This document shows positions 40,537 through 49,095 of a stretch of 64,000 nucleotides of DNA, piece by piece. The notes under the pieces were generated by a model, which was given only the letters and a program-made list of their open reading frames with translations, was not told the DNA's origin and made no database searches. Source of the stretch: Candidatus Zipacnadum vermilionense (GTDB taxonomy: Bacteria > Armatimonadota > Zipacnadia > Zipacnadales > Zipacnadaceae); the NCBI GenBank assembly GCA_029821755.1, contig JALGSV010000008.1, positions 40,411-104,410 of the forward strand, written 5' to 3'. Position 1 is the first letter of the stretch, and each line of letters begins with the position of its first letter. The translations under genes and the position numbers were made by a program.

Positions 40537-42174
40537 ATGAGCGATGAAATGGAAATGGCCGCGATGGAAGAGACCCCGGCTGAACCGGCCCGGACCCTCT
40601 CCCAAGGGTTGATGGGAGCCGCGGTGTTGATGATGGCCGCTACCTTCCTCAGTGCCATCACCGGCCTGATCCGCCTGAGTTCCCTCTACTACCTCTACGC
40701 TGAGACCCACCAGGCCGAACTGAGCGCCTACCTGCAGGCCTTCGGTATCCCCGACTTCATCTACTTCCTCGTCGCCGGCGGGGCCTTGCGCACCGGCTTC
40801 GTGCCCGTCTTTTCCCAGTTCATGGCGCGAGAGCAGGCGGAACGGGCCTGGGTGCTATTCCGCAACACCTTGTGGATCGTCACCATCTTCGCCACGTTAG
40901 TCGTCGGCCTGTGTATGGTTTTCGCCGGTCCCTTGACTCTGATCGCCGCCTGGGGGTGGCGCGACCCCTCCCACAAGTATGTTTTCGATCTGACCACGCA
41001 TTTGATGCGCATCATGTTCCCCGCCGAAATCTTCATGCTCATCGGCGGGCTGTTGATGGGTACGCTCAACGCGCAGAAGCACTTCCTGTGGCCCGCCCTG
41101 GGACCCATCTTCTACAACGTCGTCATTATCGCCGCCATCTGGCTCTCGCCGCTGCTGGGCGGGGTGCAGGCCGTGGCCTTTGCCGTGCCCGTCTCGGCGC
41201 TGTTGTGCAATGTGCTCCTGCAGATTCCCCCCCTGGTCAAGCGAGGCGCGCGCTTCCGCTTCATGCTCAACCCGCGCCAAGAGGACTTCCGCTACGTCGT
41301 ACGCCTGGCGCTGCCAGTCGTCTTCGGCCTGGCCATCGCCGAGATCAACACGGTGGTTACCAAGAGCATGGCCACCTGGTCGAATCCCGCCCTGGGCGCC
41401 CTGGCCTTCGACGTCTCCAATCGCTTGTGGAAGCTGCCCACCCGCTTCATCGGCGCCGGCATCGCCATCGCTGTCTTCGCCTATCTGGCCGATCACTATG
41501 CCCGGAAGAACCGGGCCGGCTTCCGCCGCGACTTCTCCTTCGGCATGCGCAGCGTGATCTTCCTGACCCTGCCGCCGGCTCTGGCCATGCTAGTCCTGCG
41601 CACCCCCATCATCATGCTTCTGTGCCCGCGTACCCCGGCGGATGTTGTCAGCCTCGCCTCCAACGCCCTCTTCTGGTATGGTCTCGGGATCATTCCTCTC
41701 TCCCTGGTCTACGTCCTAGCCCGTGCCTTCTACGCGCGCCACGATACCATCACCGCCTTCTGGGTAGGTGCCATATCGGTGGTGGTCTGCGTCGGTCTCT
41801 CTCTCTGGCTGGGTCGGCCAGACACCATGCAGGTCTCCGGCCTGGCCCTGGCCACCTCCGCCGCCAACCTCGCCAACGTCGTCTTCCTGGCCGTCGTCCT
41901 CCAGCACCGCGTGGGCGGTCTCGACGGCCGCCGGATCCTGCTCAGCCTCCTCCGCCAGCTCCCCGCCTGTGCCGGCTTTGCCCTGGTCTGCTGGTACTCC
42001 CTCGTGGTCTGCCAGGGCTTCCTGGGTACCACCGGCCTCACCGCCAAGCTGGCTGGGGTATTCCTCCCGGTCATCCCGGCCACCCTCGTCTTCCTGGCCC
42101 TGGCCTGGCTCTTCCGCGTGGAGGAGCTGGCTTCCGCCGGGCAGCTCATTGTTAGAAGATTCCGCAGGCGTTAG
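40537..42174 (+). CDS. murJ: Lipid II flippase MurJ (MviN)
   Basis: 545 aa, 14 predicted membrane segments, MOP exporter fold. MurJ marks: TFLSAITGLIRLSSLYYLY near the start, RTGFVPVFSQFMAREQAERA, PAEIFMLIGGLLMGTLNAQKHFLWPALGPIFYN (in parts) and FYARHDTITAFW in TM 10-11. It flips lipid II for peptidoglycan synthesis. The ATG at 40537 matches the promoter; the track ORF extends 200 codons upstream through mntA and its spacer. Downstream lies a prepilin remnant. Confidence 0.95.
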   Translation: MSDEMEMAAMEETPAEPARTLSQGLMGAAVLMMAATFLSAITGLIRLSSLYYLYAETHQAELSAYLQAFGIPDFIYFLVAGGALRTGFVPVFSQFMAREQAERAWVLFRNTLWIVTIFATLVVGLCMVFAGPLTLIAAWGWRDPSHKYVFDLTTHLMRIMFPAEIFMLIGGLLMGTLNAQKHFLWPALGPIFYNVVIIAAIWLSPLLGGVQAVAFAVPVSALLCNVLLQIPPLVKRGARFRFMLNPRQEDFRYVVRLALPVVFGLAIAEINTVVTKSMATWSNPALGALAFDVSNRLWKLPTRFIGAGIAIAVFAYLADHYARKNRAGFRRDFSFGMRSVIFLTLPPALAMLVLRTPIIMLLCPRTPADVVSLASNALFWYGLGIIPLSLVYVLARAFYARHDTITAFWVGAISVVVCVGLSLWLGRPDTMQVSGLALATSAANLANVVFLAVVLQHRVGGLDGRRILLSLLRQLPACAGFALVCWYSLVVCQGFLGTTGLTAKLAGVFLPVIPATLVFLALAWLFRVEELASAGQLIVRRFRRR

Positions 42175-42333
42175 CCCCGTGGAGAAGATGGAGCGGATTC
42201 GGCAGGGGCTCCCCGCGGATGCGGTAGGCTCCCGCTCTGTCTTCCTATGGAATCAGAGGCGGGCCGGCGCGTCTATGGCAGGGCAGCGGCTCCCTACCCA
42301 GGGGTCTCGGGGTAAACATTCCAGGGAGGCTAC

Positions 42334-42476
42334 ATGCCCTGAGGGAGTCCGGCTCCACGTTGGTCGAGCTGCTGGTGGTGACCGCGATTACCGTCATACT
42401 GGCAGCGATTCTCTTCCCCGTCTTCGCCCGACCCCTGCCTCACGGCCGCGCAGACCCGAATCCGCCCCTGCCCTAG
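42334..42476 (+). pseudogene. Truncated, frameshifted prepilin remnant
   Basis: GGGAGGCTAC precedes an ATG that meets a stop after one codon (ATG CCC TGA). Shifted by one base, the sequence reads [31 protein letters not shown], the N-terminal methylation motif and helix of a type IV prepilin, then breaks down as PLPHGRADPNPPLP-stop. It is a shortened copy of the intact prepilin 200 bases on. The rest of the 500-base gap 42175-42675 holds only the promoter of that gene. Confidence 0.75.
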
Positions 42477-42595
42477 GCTGCTCCGGGGCCCTGCCATACC
42501 TCCCGCTGGCATCTATTCATGAGGCACCTTCGGAGTACTGCAGTATGCCGCGAGGCGGAATGCAATGCATTCCCTCACCCGTCATTCCTGAGGGC

Positions 42596-42624
42596 TTGCG
42601 GTCATTCGTCTTTTGTTATATAAT
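42596..42624 (+). promoter_or_regulatory. Promoter of the prepilin gene
   Basis: TTGCGG (-35), 17 bases, TATAAT (-10, in TTATATAATG), giving a leader of about 45 bases before the TTG start. Confidence 0.75.
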
Positions 42625-42675
42625 GATTGAACTTTGGCTATTGTGGCCAGAAATACCAGACTGGAGGTCACGCAC

Positions 42676-43356
42676 TTGAAGCGACACGGTTTCACTCTCA
42701 TCGAATTGCTTGTCGTCATCGCGATCATCGCGATCCTGGCAGCGATCCTCTTCCCCGTCTTCGCCCGCGCCCGAGCTAAGGCCATGCAGAACAACTGCCT
42801 GAGCAACATCAAACAGCTGACCCTAGGCTGCCTGATGTACGCCAGCGACTACGACGACCGGTTCATGAACAACAACAACGTTGCGATCGCCCCCGGCAAT
42901 GGCGCCTGGGCCGGTCAGATCTACCCCTACGTCAGGAATAACCAGATCTACGTGTGCCCCAGCGCCACCGGCACCGGCGGCAACGCAAGCACCAATCCCG
43001 TCATTAACCCCCTGGACTACAACTACAACGCTGACTTGCAGGTGCCCACACCCGCCACCCAGTCGCTCGTCAAGGCCCCCTCTTCCTGCATCCTGCTGCA
43101 CGAGGGTAGCCGCGTGGATGGCACCTACGCCTGGGGCTGGGGCAACTATAACTACGTGGCCAACGCCTTGTCCACCAACCCCAATGCCTACGCCAAGTGC
43201 CTTAAGCGCCACAACGACGGCTGCAACTACGCCTTCGTTGACGGGCACGCCAAGTGGCTGAGGATCGGTCAGGTCGGCCAGAACCAGACCACGTTCGCCT
43301 GGCCCACCGGCACGCCGGGATCGCCCCAGTGCTGGTTCGACTGGAGCTCGGGGTAG
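42676..43356 (+). CDS. Type IV prepilin-like protein with H-x9-DG domain (DUF1559-like)
   Basis: 226 aa from TTG 42676, with GGAGGT 8 bases upstream. The prepilin motif [21 protein letters not shown] (cleavage after Gly, with Glu5) is followed by [20 protein letters not shown]. The C-terminal motif [12 protein letters not shown] fits H-x9-DG, and the NYV-rich beta region matches DUF1559-type pseudopilins, which are much expanded in Armatimonadota, Planctomycetota and Lentisphaerota. These are probably processed by a prepilin peptidase and exported by a type II/IV-like machine. It stands alone, with a terminator-like hairpin downstream. Confidence 0.92.
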   Translation: MKRHGFTLIELLVVIAIIAILAAILFPVFARARAKAMQNNCLSNIKQLTLGCLMYASDYDDRFMNNNNVAIAPGNGAWAGQIYPYVRNNQIYVCPSATGTGGNASTNPVINPLDYNYNADLQVPTPATQSLVKAPSSCILLHEGSRVDGTYAWGWGNYNYVANALSTNPNAYAKCLKRHNDGCNYAFVDGHAKWLRIGQVGQNQTTFAWPTGTPGSPQCWFDWSSG

Positions 43357-43388
43357 GCGGACTACCGCAGTTCATCCTCTGATTCACC

Positions 43389-43420
43389 AGCGCCCTCCTG
43401 CCCCCCGGCGAGAGGGCGCT
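43389..43420 (+). terminator. Terminator-like hairpin after the prepilin gene
   Basis: Stem AGCGCCCTC/GAGGGCGCT with a C-rich loop, then GCTCTT. Weak T-tract. Confidence 0.55.
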
Positions 43421-43462
43421 GCTCTTGGCCGGCCCCGGCGGCAGCCTTCTTCGCCCCGCGGC

Positions 43463-43491
43463 TTGCGCATCCGCGCCGCCCGCGCTATAAT
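43463..43491 (+). promoter_or_regulatory. Promoter of glmS
   Basis: TTGCGC (-35), 17 bases, TATAAT (-10). Transcription would start near 43498. Confidence 0.78.
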
Positions 43492-43525
43492 CTTCCTGTT
43501 CCCTCAGACCTCGATTGGTTCACCA

Positions 43526-43552
43526 CAGGCGTCCTCGGGACGCCTGCTTTTT
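43526..43552 (+). terminator. Intrinsic terminator within the glmS leader (attenuator candidate)
   Basis: Stem CAGGCGTC/GACGCCTG with loop CTCGG, followed by C and five T. It lies between the glmS promoter and start codon, about 28 bases after the expected transcription start and 25 bases before the ATG. Confidence 0.8.
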
Positions 43553-43576
43553 ATGTCTAAAGGAGACGACTGACAA

Positions 43577-45424
43577 ATGTGTGGTATCGTCGGTTACATC
43601 GGCTCTCGTTCAGCGGCGCAGATCTGCCTGGAGGGCCTGCACCGCCTGGAGTATCGCGGCTATGACTCGGCCGGAATTGCCGTCGTCCGTGACGGTGAGT
43701 TGGACGTGCGCAAGGTGGTCGGCAAGCTTCTGAACATGGATGCCTCGCTGGCCGAGACTCCCCTCCCCGGCACCATCGGCATCGGCCACACTCGCTGGGC
43801 CACCCACGGCAAGCCCTCCCTGGACAACTCCCACCCCCACGTGTCCATGAACGGCCGCATCGCGGTCGTCCACAACGGCATCATCGAGAACTACGGCGAG
43901 TTGCGCGAGCAGCTCAAGGCCGAGGGCTACGAGTTCAAGTCCCAAACCGATACGGAAGTCATGGCCCACCTGACCCAGAAGTACTATGAAGGTACGCCCG
44001 GCGCACCAGGGGACCTCAGGGCCGCCGTCGTCCGCGCCGTCCAGGATCTGCGCGGCGCTTTCGCCTTCGGCATCATCTGCGCTGACAACCCCGACCAGTT
44101 GGTGGCGGTACGCCGCTTCTCCCCGCTGGTAGTGGGCCTGGGCGAGGGCGAGAACTACATCGCCTCCGACATGGGCGCCATCCGCAAGGAAACCGACAAG
44201 GTCTACGTCATTGACGACGACGAGGTGGCTCTGATCACCCGCGAGGGCGTCGAGCTGACCGACCTGGACGGTAATCCCTTGCAGCGCGAGGCCTTCGTCA
44301 TCCCCTGGCCCGCCGACGCGGCGGAAAAGGGCGGCCACAAGAAGTTCATGCACAAGGAGATCCACGAGCAGCCCGACGCCATGCGCGCCTGCCTCGCCGG
44401 TCGCCTTTCCGACCCCGACCAGCCCCTGGTGCTCGAGGGCATGAACCTGACCCCCGACGAGATTCGCGGTCTGCACAAGGTCGTCTTCACCGCCTGCGGC
44501 ACCGCTTACCACGCCGGTCTGGTCGGGCGCTTCTTGATGGAGTACCTCGCCAAGATCCCCGCCGAGTGCGACCTGGCCGCCGAACTGCGGGCCCGCAACC
44601 CGGTGGTGCTTGACGACACCCTCTGCGTACCCATCAGCCAGTCGGGCGAGACTGCCGACACCCTGGTGGCCCTGCGCGACATGAAGGACAAAGGCTCCAA
44701 GTGTGTCTCGGTCCTCAATGTGGTGGACTCTTCCATCGCTCGCGAGAGCGACGGTGTGGTCTACATCCAGGCCGGCCCCGAGATCGGCGTCGCCTCCACC
44801 AAGGCTTTCAGCCTGCAGGTCATGACCATGACCCTCATGGCCATTCACTTCGCCGAGGTCCGCGGCACCGCCGATCCGGCGCTGCTGCGTGAACTGAAGG
44901 CGGCCCTGCTGGAGATGCCCCGGCATGCCGAGGAGCTGCTCAAGCGCGAGGACGACGTCCTCGCCGTCGCCCAGAAGTTCTACCAACTGGACGACTCCCT
45001 CTTCCTGGGCCGCGGCGTCAACCTCCCCTCCGCGATGGAGGGCGCACTCAAGCTCAAGGAGATCTCCTACATCCACGCCGAGGGCTACAGCGCCGGCGAG
45101 ATGAAGCACGGCCCCATCGCCCTGGTCTGCCCCGAGCTGTTCACGGTGGCGGTAGCGGTGCACGGGGACGTGTACGAGAAGATGATCGGCAACATCCAGG
45201 AGATCAAGGCTCGCAGCGGCCCGGTGATCGGCCTCATCGACGACGGTGACAGCCTGATGGGCGAGCAGTGCGACGCGGCCATCTGGGTTCCCCAGGTCCC
45301 TGAGATGGTCAGCCCACTCACCACGGCCATCCCCCTGCAGCTCCTGGCCTACCACATGGCCGACCTGCGCGGCGAGGACATAGACCAACCCCGCAATCTG
45401 GCCAAGACGGTGACGGTGGAGTAA
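43577..45424 (+). CDS. glmS: Glutamine-fructose-6-phosphate aminotransferase
   Basis: 615 aa, standard length. It makes glucosamine-6-phosphate for the cell wall. The glutaminase domain starts at the catalytic Cys after Met (MCGIVGYIGSR) and has GIGHTRWATHG and HNGIIENY; two SIS domains bind the sugar (ACGTAYHAG, SQSGETADTL; then FLGRGVNLPSAMEGALKLKE, SAGEMKHGPIAL). The C-terminal end DQPRNLAKTVTVE is as expected. AAAGGAG precedes the ATG. A terminator upstream in its leader suggests attenuation; I see no glmS ribozyme. Confidence 0.98.
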   Translation: MCGIVGYIGSRSAAQICLEGLHRLEYRGYDSAGIAVVRDGELDVRKVVGKLLNMDASLAETPLPGTIGIGHTRWATHGKPSLDNSHPHVSMNGRIAVVHNGIIENYGELREQLKAEGYEFKSQTDTEVMAHLTQKYYEGTPGAPGDLRAAVVRAVQDLRGAFAFGIICADNPDQLVAVRRFSPLVVGLGEGENYIASDMGAIRKETDKVYVIDDDEVALITREGVELTDLDGNPLQREAFVIPWPADAAEKGGHKKFMHKEIHEQPDAMRACLAGRLSDPDQPLVLEGMNLTPDEIRGLHKVVFTACGTAYHAGLVGRFLMEYLAKIPAECDLAAELRARNPVVLDDTLCVPISQSGETADTLVALRDMKDKGSKCVSVLNVVDSSIARESDGVVYIQAGPEIGVASTKAFSLQVMTMTLMAIHFAEVRGTADPALLRELKAALLEMPRHAEELLKREDDVLAVAQKFYQLDDSLFLGRGVNLPSAMEGALKLKEISYIHAEGYSAGEMKHGPIALVCPELFTVAVAVHGDVYEKMIGNIQEIKARSGPVIGLIDDGDSLMGEQCDAAIWVPQVPEMVSPLTTAIPLQLLAYHMADLRGEDIDQPRNLAKTVTVE

Positions 45425-45456
45425 CCGAGGGCGGAGGGGGCTTCGCTGAAGAAGAG

Positions 45457-45488
45457 ACAGGGGCGGCACTAAGCTGTGCTGCCCCTGT
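45457..45488. terminator. Bidirectional terminator between glmS and the NTPase gene
   Basis: ACAGGGGC(G)GCAC/GTGC(T)GCCCCTGT around TAAGCT. TTGCTTT follows on the plus strand and CTCTTCTT on the minus strand, so it can stop both convergent genes. Confidence 0.82.
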
Positions 45489-45492
45489 TGCT

Positions 45493-47883
45493 TTACGGGG
45501 TATCCAGAGCCTGCAACACGGCCTGGACGGCGGCGAGTATGGCCGCCGCCTTCGCGTGGTCATGCGGGAACGCCTCGGGCGTAAAAACGGTGAGCGCCTG
45601 CTCCAGGCACTCCTCCGCGCGGGGCAGGTTAGTCGCGGGGTCGCCCAGGTCCGGGTCGGCATAGGTGAGCGCCAGGTTGTTCTGCGTCCCCGCCCAGTCC
45701 GCCTGATACGCCTCGCGGGTGCGCACCTCCAGGGCCGCCCCGTAGGAGGCGATCGCGCGCCCCAGGTTCTTCCCCCGGTCCCCGGTCGGCAGGTCCCCCC
45801 AGGCATTCCCCAGGTTGTTCTGCGTCGTCGCCCACTCCGCCGGATACGCCTCGCGGCTGTACACCTCCAGCGCCGCCTGGTAGCAGGCGATCGCGCGCTC
45901 CAGGTTCTTCCCCCGGTCCCCGGTCGGCAGTTGCGCCCAGGCATTCCCCAGGTTGTTCTGCGTCATCGCCCACTCCGCCGGATACGCCTCGCGAGTGCGC
46001 ACCTCCAGCGCCGCCTGGTAGCAGGCGATCGCCTCCCGCAGGTTCTCCCCCCAGTCCCCGGTCGGCAGGTCGCCCCAGGCATTCCCCAGGTTGTTCTGCA
46101 TCATCGCCCACTCCGCCGGGTACGCCTTGCGGCTGTACACCTCCAGCGCCGCCTGGTGGCAGGCGATCGCGCGCCCCAGGTTCTCCCCTCGGTCCCCGGT
46201 CGGCAAGCTCCGCCAGGCAGCCCCCAGGTTGTTCTGCGTCGTCGCCCGCTCCGCCGGATACGCCTCGCGGGTGTACACCTCCAGCGCCGCCTGGTAGCAG
46301 GCGATCGCGCGCTGCTGGTTGAGGGTGGGGTCCCCCACCGGCAGTTTGTTATAGGCTACTCCCAGGATCCCCTGCCCAGCAGCCCAAACGGCGCCGGATT
46401 CCCTCGTTAGCGATTGGGACAACTCCGCCTTCCCGCTGGGCCACCTCCGTGCTGCGCGCCGGCGGTGCTTGGCGGGCAGCGACAGCGCGGCCCGCGCCTC
46501 ATTCACCACGATCAGCAGGGGGAGAAGCGCGCTCCCGTAAAGCACCTGGTCCAGCCCGGCCAGTGACTCTCGGAGACGCACCACCTCGTCAGCTGAGAGG
46601 TGGCGCTGTGACCCGCGCCTGAGCAGTAGGCCTCCCACTTCGGGAGCGAGAACCGAAATTGACTCCCTCGGCTCGGGCAGGCGGCTGTCATGCACCAGCA
46701 GTCGTCCGTCGGGGGCCTCCTTGGCATGCTTCCGCACCAGGGCACTTAGCTCGGCCGGCAGGCGAACGGCTTCCCATGCTCTTCGCAGTGCCTCGCAACT
46801 GTACTCCCGCGACCGGCGCACCGCGCATAACTCAACCAGGTCTTCCCGGAACAGCGGGACACCCAAGCTGCGCAGGTCGCCCATGGCCTGGAGCAGATCT
46901 CGCTGGCGAGCCGACATCTTGCCCGTCGTGTCTTGCCACCGCTTGTCGTGGAATTGCCCGAATCCCTCGACGTCCGCCTCGCCTAGTTCCTTGCGCCCCT
47001 TCTCAGACTCTGTCCTCACATACTCATAGGGCAACCGGAAGCCCCCCGCGTTCCGCCGCGCCAGTTCCGGCACGATCTCGTCGGGGGCAGTCATCTCGAA
47101 AGCCTCCAGCGCCGAACGCCAGTACTTCCACTCCATGTCCTCTTCCATATCCCCCAGGTCTACCCGCTTCAGGCGCCCCGCCGCCTGGGCGCACTCCTCG
47201 TTCGCGCACACCCGCTCGAACGGTTCGGTGCGGACGTTTGCGATGATCCAGCAGTGGCCGTCGTGGGAGTTCCGGGAGTACCAGTCGAGCAGCTCCGGCA
47301 GTCTACGGAAGGTGTCGGTGGCTTTACTGACGCCGCCTTCCGGCTGGTTGCGCCAGGGGTGGTCCAGGTCGTCGAACAGCAGAATGGGCTGGTGTTGGCG
47401 GAGGGCAGCGGGGACTTCGCGCGGCTCCTCGGGCCGCTTCATGAGGTAGACGCGGGCGCGCGTCGAGAACTGGGCGGCGATCGCCTTGGCAATCTCGGCA
47501 CTCTCCCGAGTCTTGCCCGTGGCTTCCTGTCCTACCAACAGCAGCATGCGGTGTTCGATGGGATTGGCGCGCAGCGCCTTGGTCTCGGGCCTTTCGACGT
47601 ACCCCGTGGTGCGCGGACCGAGCGAGGGAAGGTTATCGAGGATGTCTGCGGGGAGGATGACCTCATAGGGCAGGTCGTCCGGAGGAGGAACCTCGGGCTG
47701 CCTGAAGAACGCCGCCCAGATGAAGAACCCAAGAAGCAGCAGCGCAATGAAGGCGCCCGCGCCCGGGGCGAAACCAGCCGCGGCGGACACGCCACCGAAG
47801 ACGGCACTGCAGAGCAGGAGGAACAGGCCGCCGATGATTGCGGCTCCAAGGGCAGTCTCAGAGAGTTGCCTTAGGATGCTCAT
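45493..47883 (-). CDS. Membrane-anchored STAND-like NTPase with C-terminal TPR array
   Basis: 796 aa from ATG 47883 (GGGGAGGG upstream). Two N-terminal membrane helices (AAIIGGLFLLLCSAVFGGVS, GAFIALLLLGFFIWAAFF), a P-loop domain with Walker A LLLVGQEATGKTRESAE (residues 118-125) and Walker B PILLFDDLDH (167-174), a helical/winged-helix part at about 320-500 and then at least five near-identical 46-residue TPR units (RAIACYQAALEVYTREAYPA…NNLGNAW). This is the plan of STAND NTPases that sense a target through repeats and act through an N-terminal effector; here the effector slot holds membrane helices. It lies alone and convergent with glmS, which fits an accessory or defence role. Role is inference. 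Confidence 0.75.
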   Translation of the reverse strand: MSILRQLSETALGAAIIGGLFLLLCSAVFGGVSAAAGFAPGAGAFIALLLLGFFIWAAFFRQPEVPPPDDLPYEVILPADILDNLPSLGPRTTGYVERPETKALRANPIEHRMLLLVGQEATGKTRESAEIAKAIAAQFSTRARVYLMKRPEEPREVPAALRQHQPILLFDDLDHPWRNQPEGGVSKATDTFRRLPELLDWYSRNSHDGHCWIIANVRTEPFERVCANEECAQAAGRLKRVDLGDMEEDMEWKYWRSALEAFEMTAPDEIVPELARRNAGGFRLPYEYVRTESEKGRKELGEADVEGFGQFHDKRWQDTTGKMSARQRDLLQAMGDLRSLGVPLFREDLVELCAVRRSREYSCEALRRAWEAVRLPAELSALVRKHAKEAPDGRLLVHDSRLPEPRESISVLAPEVGGLLLRRGSQRHLSADEVVRLRESLAGLDQVLYGSALLPLLIVVNEARAALSLPAKHRRRAARRWPSGKAELSQSLTRESGAVWAAGQGILGVAYNKLPVGDPTLNQQRAIACYQAALEVYTREAYPAERATTQNNLGAAWRSLPTGDRGENLGRAIACHQAALEVYSRKAYPAEWAMMQNNLGNAWGDLPTGDWGENLREAIACYQAALEVRTREAYPAEWAMTQNNLGNAWAQLPTGDRGKNLERAIACYQAALEVYSREAYPAEWATTQNNLGNAWGDLPTGDRGKNLGRAIASYGAALEVRTREAYQADWAGTQNNLALTYADPDLGDPATNLPRAEECLEQALTVFTPEAFPHDHAKAAAILAAVQAVLQALDTP
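45640..46330 (-). repeat. Tandem 138-bp repeats encoding TPR units
   Basis: At least five consecutive units of 138 bases (46 codons), e.g. GCCTGGTAGCAGGCGATCGC recurring at equal spacing. Units 1-4 are nearly identical at the DNA level, showing recent unequal exchange or slippage; units 5 and 6 are diverged. Confidence 0.85.
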
Positions 47884-48219
47884 GCGCCCTCCCCAATGCT
47901 GGAATGGGCTGGTATCTGCGGTCATTCTACGCAGTCACACTGCGCTTGGCAACCTCCCAGGGCCGCCCAGCGGCCCCTCCGGACAAGTTCTGCGGACTTC
48001 GCCGGCGAGGGAGTCCAGCACTTCATCTCCCGCCATGCCGCGGCTCACCGCGAAGATATTCTAGAAGTCCTTCGCAGATTGGAATCGGAACTGCGCAACA
48101 GCTAAGCGCCCTCCTGTAGACAATATGTCGCTATCCCACTTGCGTGAGCACTCTCGGCCCGTTATGATATACACGAGCGGGGGGAGCATAATCGCGGCCC
48201 GTTCGTCTTGAGGTGCCCC
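47884..48219. other. Intergenic region with possible gene remnant
   Basis: 336 bases between divergent genes. A plus-strand reading frame ends with a protein-like tail (ISRHAAAHREDILEVLRRLE…) at 48105, but no start with a binding site precedes it, so it may be the end of a decayed gene. The promoter for the response regulator lies at 48140-48168. Confidence 0.35.
48140..48168 (+). promoter_or_regulatory. Promoter of the response-regulator gene
   Basis: TTGCGT (-35), 17 bases, TATGAT (-10). Confidence 0.72.
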
Positions 48220-49017
48220 ATGTCGGAGGCAAGATTGCTGGTAGTTGATGATGATGAGGACTTGCGCTTAGCCATAGCCCGCAAGCTGGAGAACGAGAAG
48301 TTTGAAGTAGAGACCGCCGCTACGGGCGACGGCGCCCTGCGCGTTCTCCAATATGAGAAGCCGAACCTGGTAATACTGGACTTGGGGCTGCCGGACATGG
48401 AGGGGCTGGAGGTTTGCCGGCGGATCAAGGAGGCCTCCTCGGAGGCGCTCATTCTGGTGCTCACCGGGCGGCAGGAGGAGTCCCAGCAAATCGCCGGCCT
48501 GGAGACCGGGGCGGACGACTACCTGGTCAAACCGGTCAGCTTGCGGCTTCTCGCCACGCGGGTGCGCGCGTTGCTGCGACGTCGGCCCCTGGCCGGCCCC
48601 GCGCCCGGCGAACCTCTGCAGGTAGGCATGGTCTCCCCCGCCTCTGCCCACGACTCGGTCTGGCTGGAGAGCATGGAGCAGGAGCCCCAGGCGGAACTCT
48701 CCGACCCGGCTCCGCCCTCCGGGGAGATGTACTTCTCCCTCCCGGGCGAGTTCTGGCGCCTCGACGGACGCTGGCACCTCGTCAACGCCACCAGCGTTCC
48801 CCAGAACGAGGCCCAACTGCGCCGCATGTCCATGGGCATCGTCGAGGCCGGCCGTATTGTCGAAATCGTGGCGGACGCCAACTGGGTGGGCTCGATCAAG
48901 GAGGTCTACCTGTACGCTGCGACCACCATGGAGGAGATCCGCGAACCCCTCGCCCGCGGCTACCTGCTGGCGGACCTGTACAAGCGCGTGAAGAAACTGC
49001 AGGGCGTCGAGTCCTAG
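48220..49017 (+). CDS. Response regulator with unassigned C-terminal domain
   Basis: 265 aa. Receiver domain complete: acidic pocket Asp10-Asp11 in LVVDDDEDL, phospho-acceptor Asp54 in VILDLGLPDMEG, Thr82 in LVLTG and Lys104 in DYLVKPVS. After a linker (about 125-170) comes a domain without HTH or GGDEF/EAL motifs (EMYFSLPGEFWRLDGRWHL…, IVEIVADANWVGSIKEVYLY). It does not look like a DNA-binding output, so it probably acts by protein contact. No histidine kinase gene is adjacent. ATG 48220 has GAGGTG upstream. Confidence 0.9.
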   Translation: MSEARLLVVDDDEDLRLAIARKLENEKFEVETAATGDGALRVLQYEKPNLVILDLGLPDMEGLEVCRRIKEASSEALILVLTGRQEESQQIAGLETGADDYLVKPVSLRLLATRVRALLRRRPLAGPAPGEPLQVGMVSPASAHDSVWLESMEQEPQAELSDPAPPSGEMYFSLPGEFWRLDGRWHLVNATSVPQNEAQLRRMSMGIVEAGRIVEIVADANWVGSIKEVYLYAATTMEEIREPLARGYLLADLYKRVKKLQGVES

Positions 49018-49095
49018 CCGGACGCGCCGCGACGACACCCCCGCCCTTCCCCGGGCCGGAGCAACACGCTCCGGCCCCAGCGCTCCCGCCCTGGC

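Noticed and set aside
43498-43576. glmS ribozyme upstream of glmS
   Set aside because: The leader is under 80 bases and none of the ribozyme core is present; only the terminator hairpin is visible.
43610-45469. 619-aa minus-strand ORF opposite glmS
   Set aside because: Antisense shadow of glmS, with no recognisable motif.
45640-46330. CRISPR array (regularly spaced repeats)
   Set aside because: The repeats are 138-base coding units without spacers; they encode TPR motifs.
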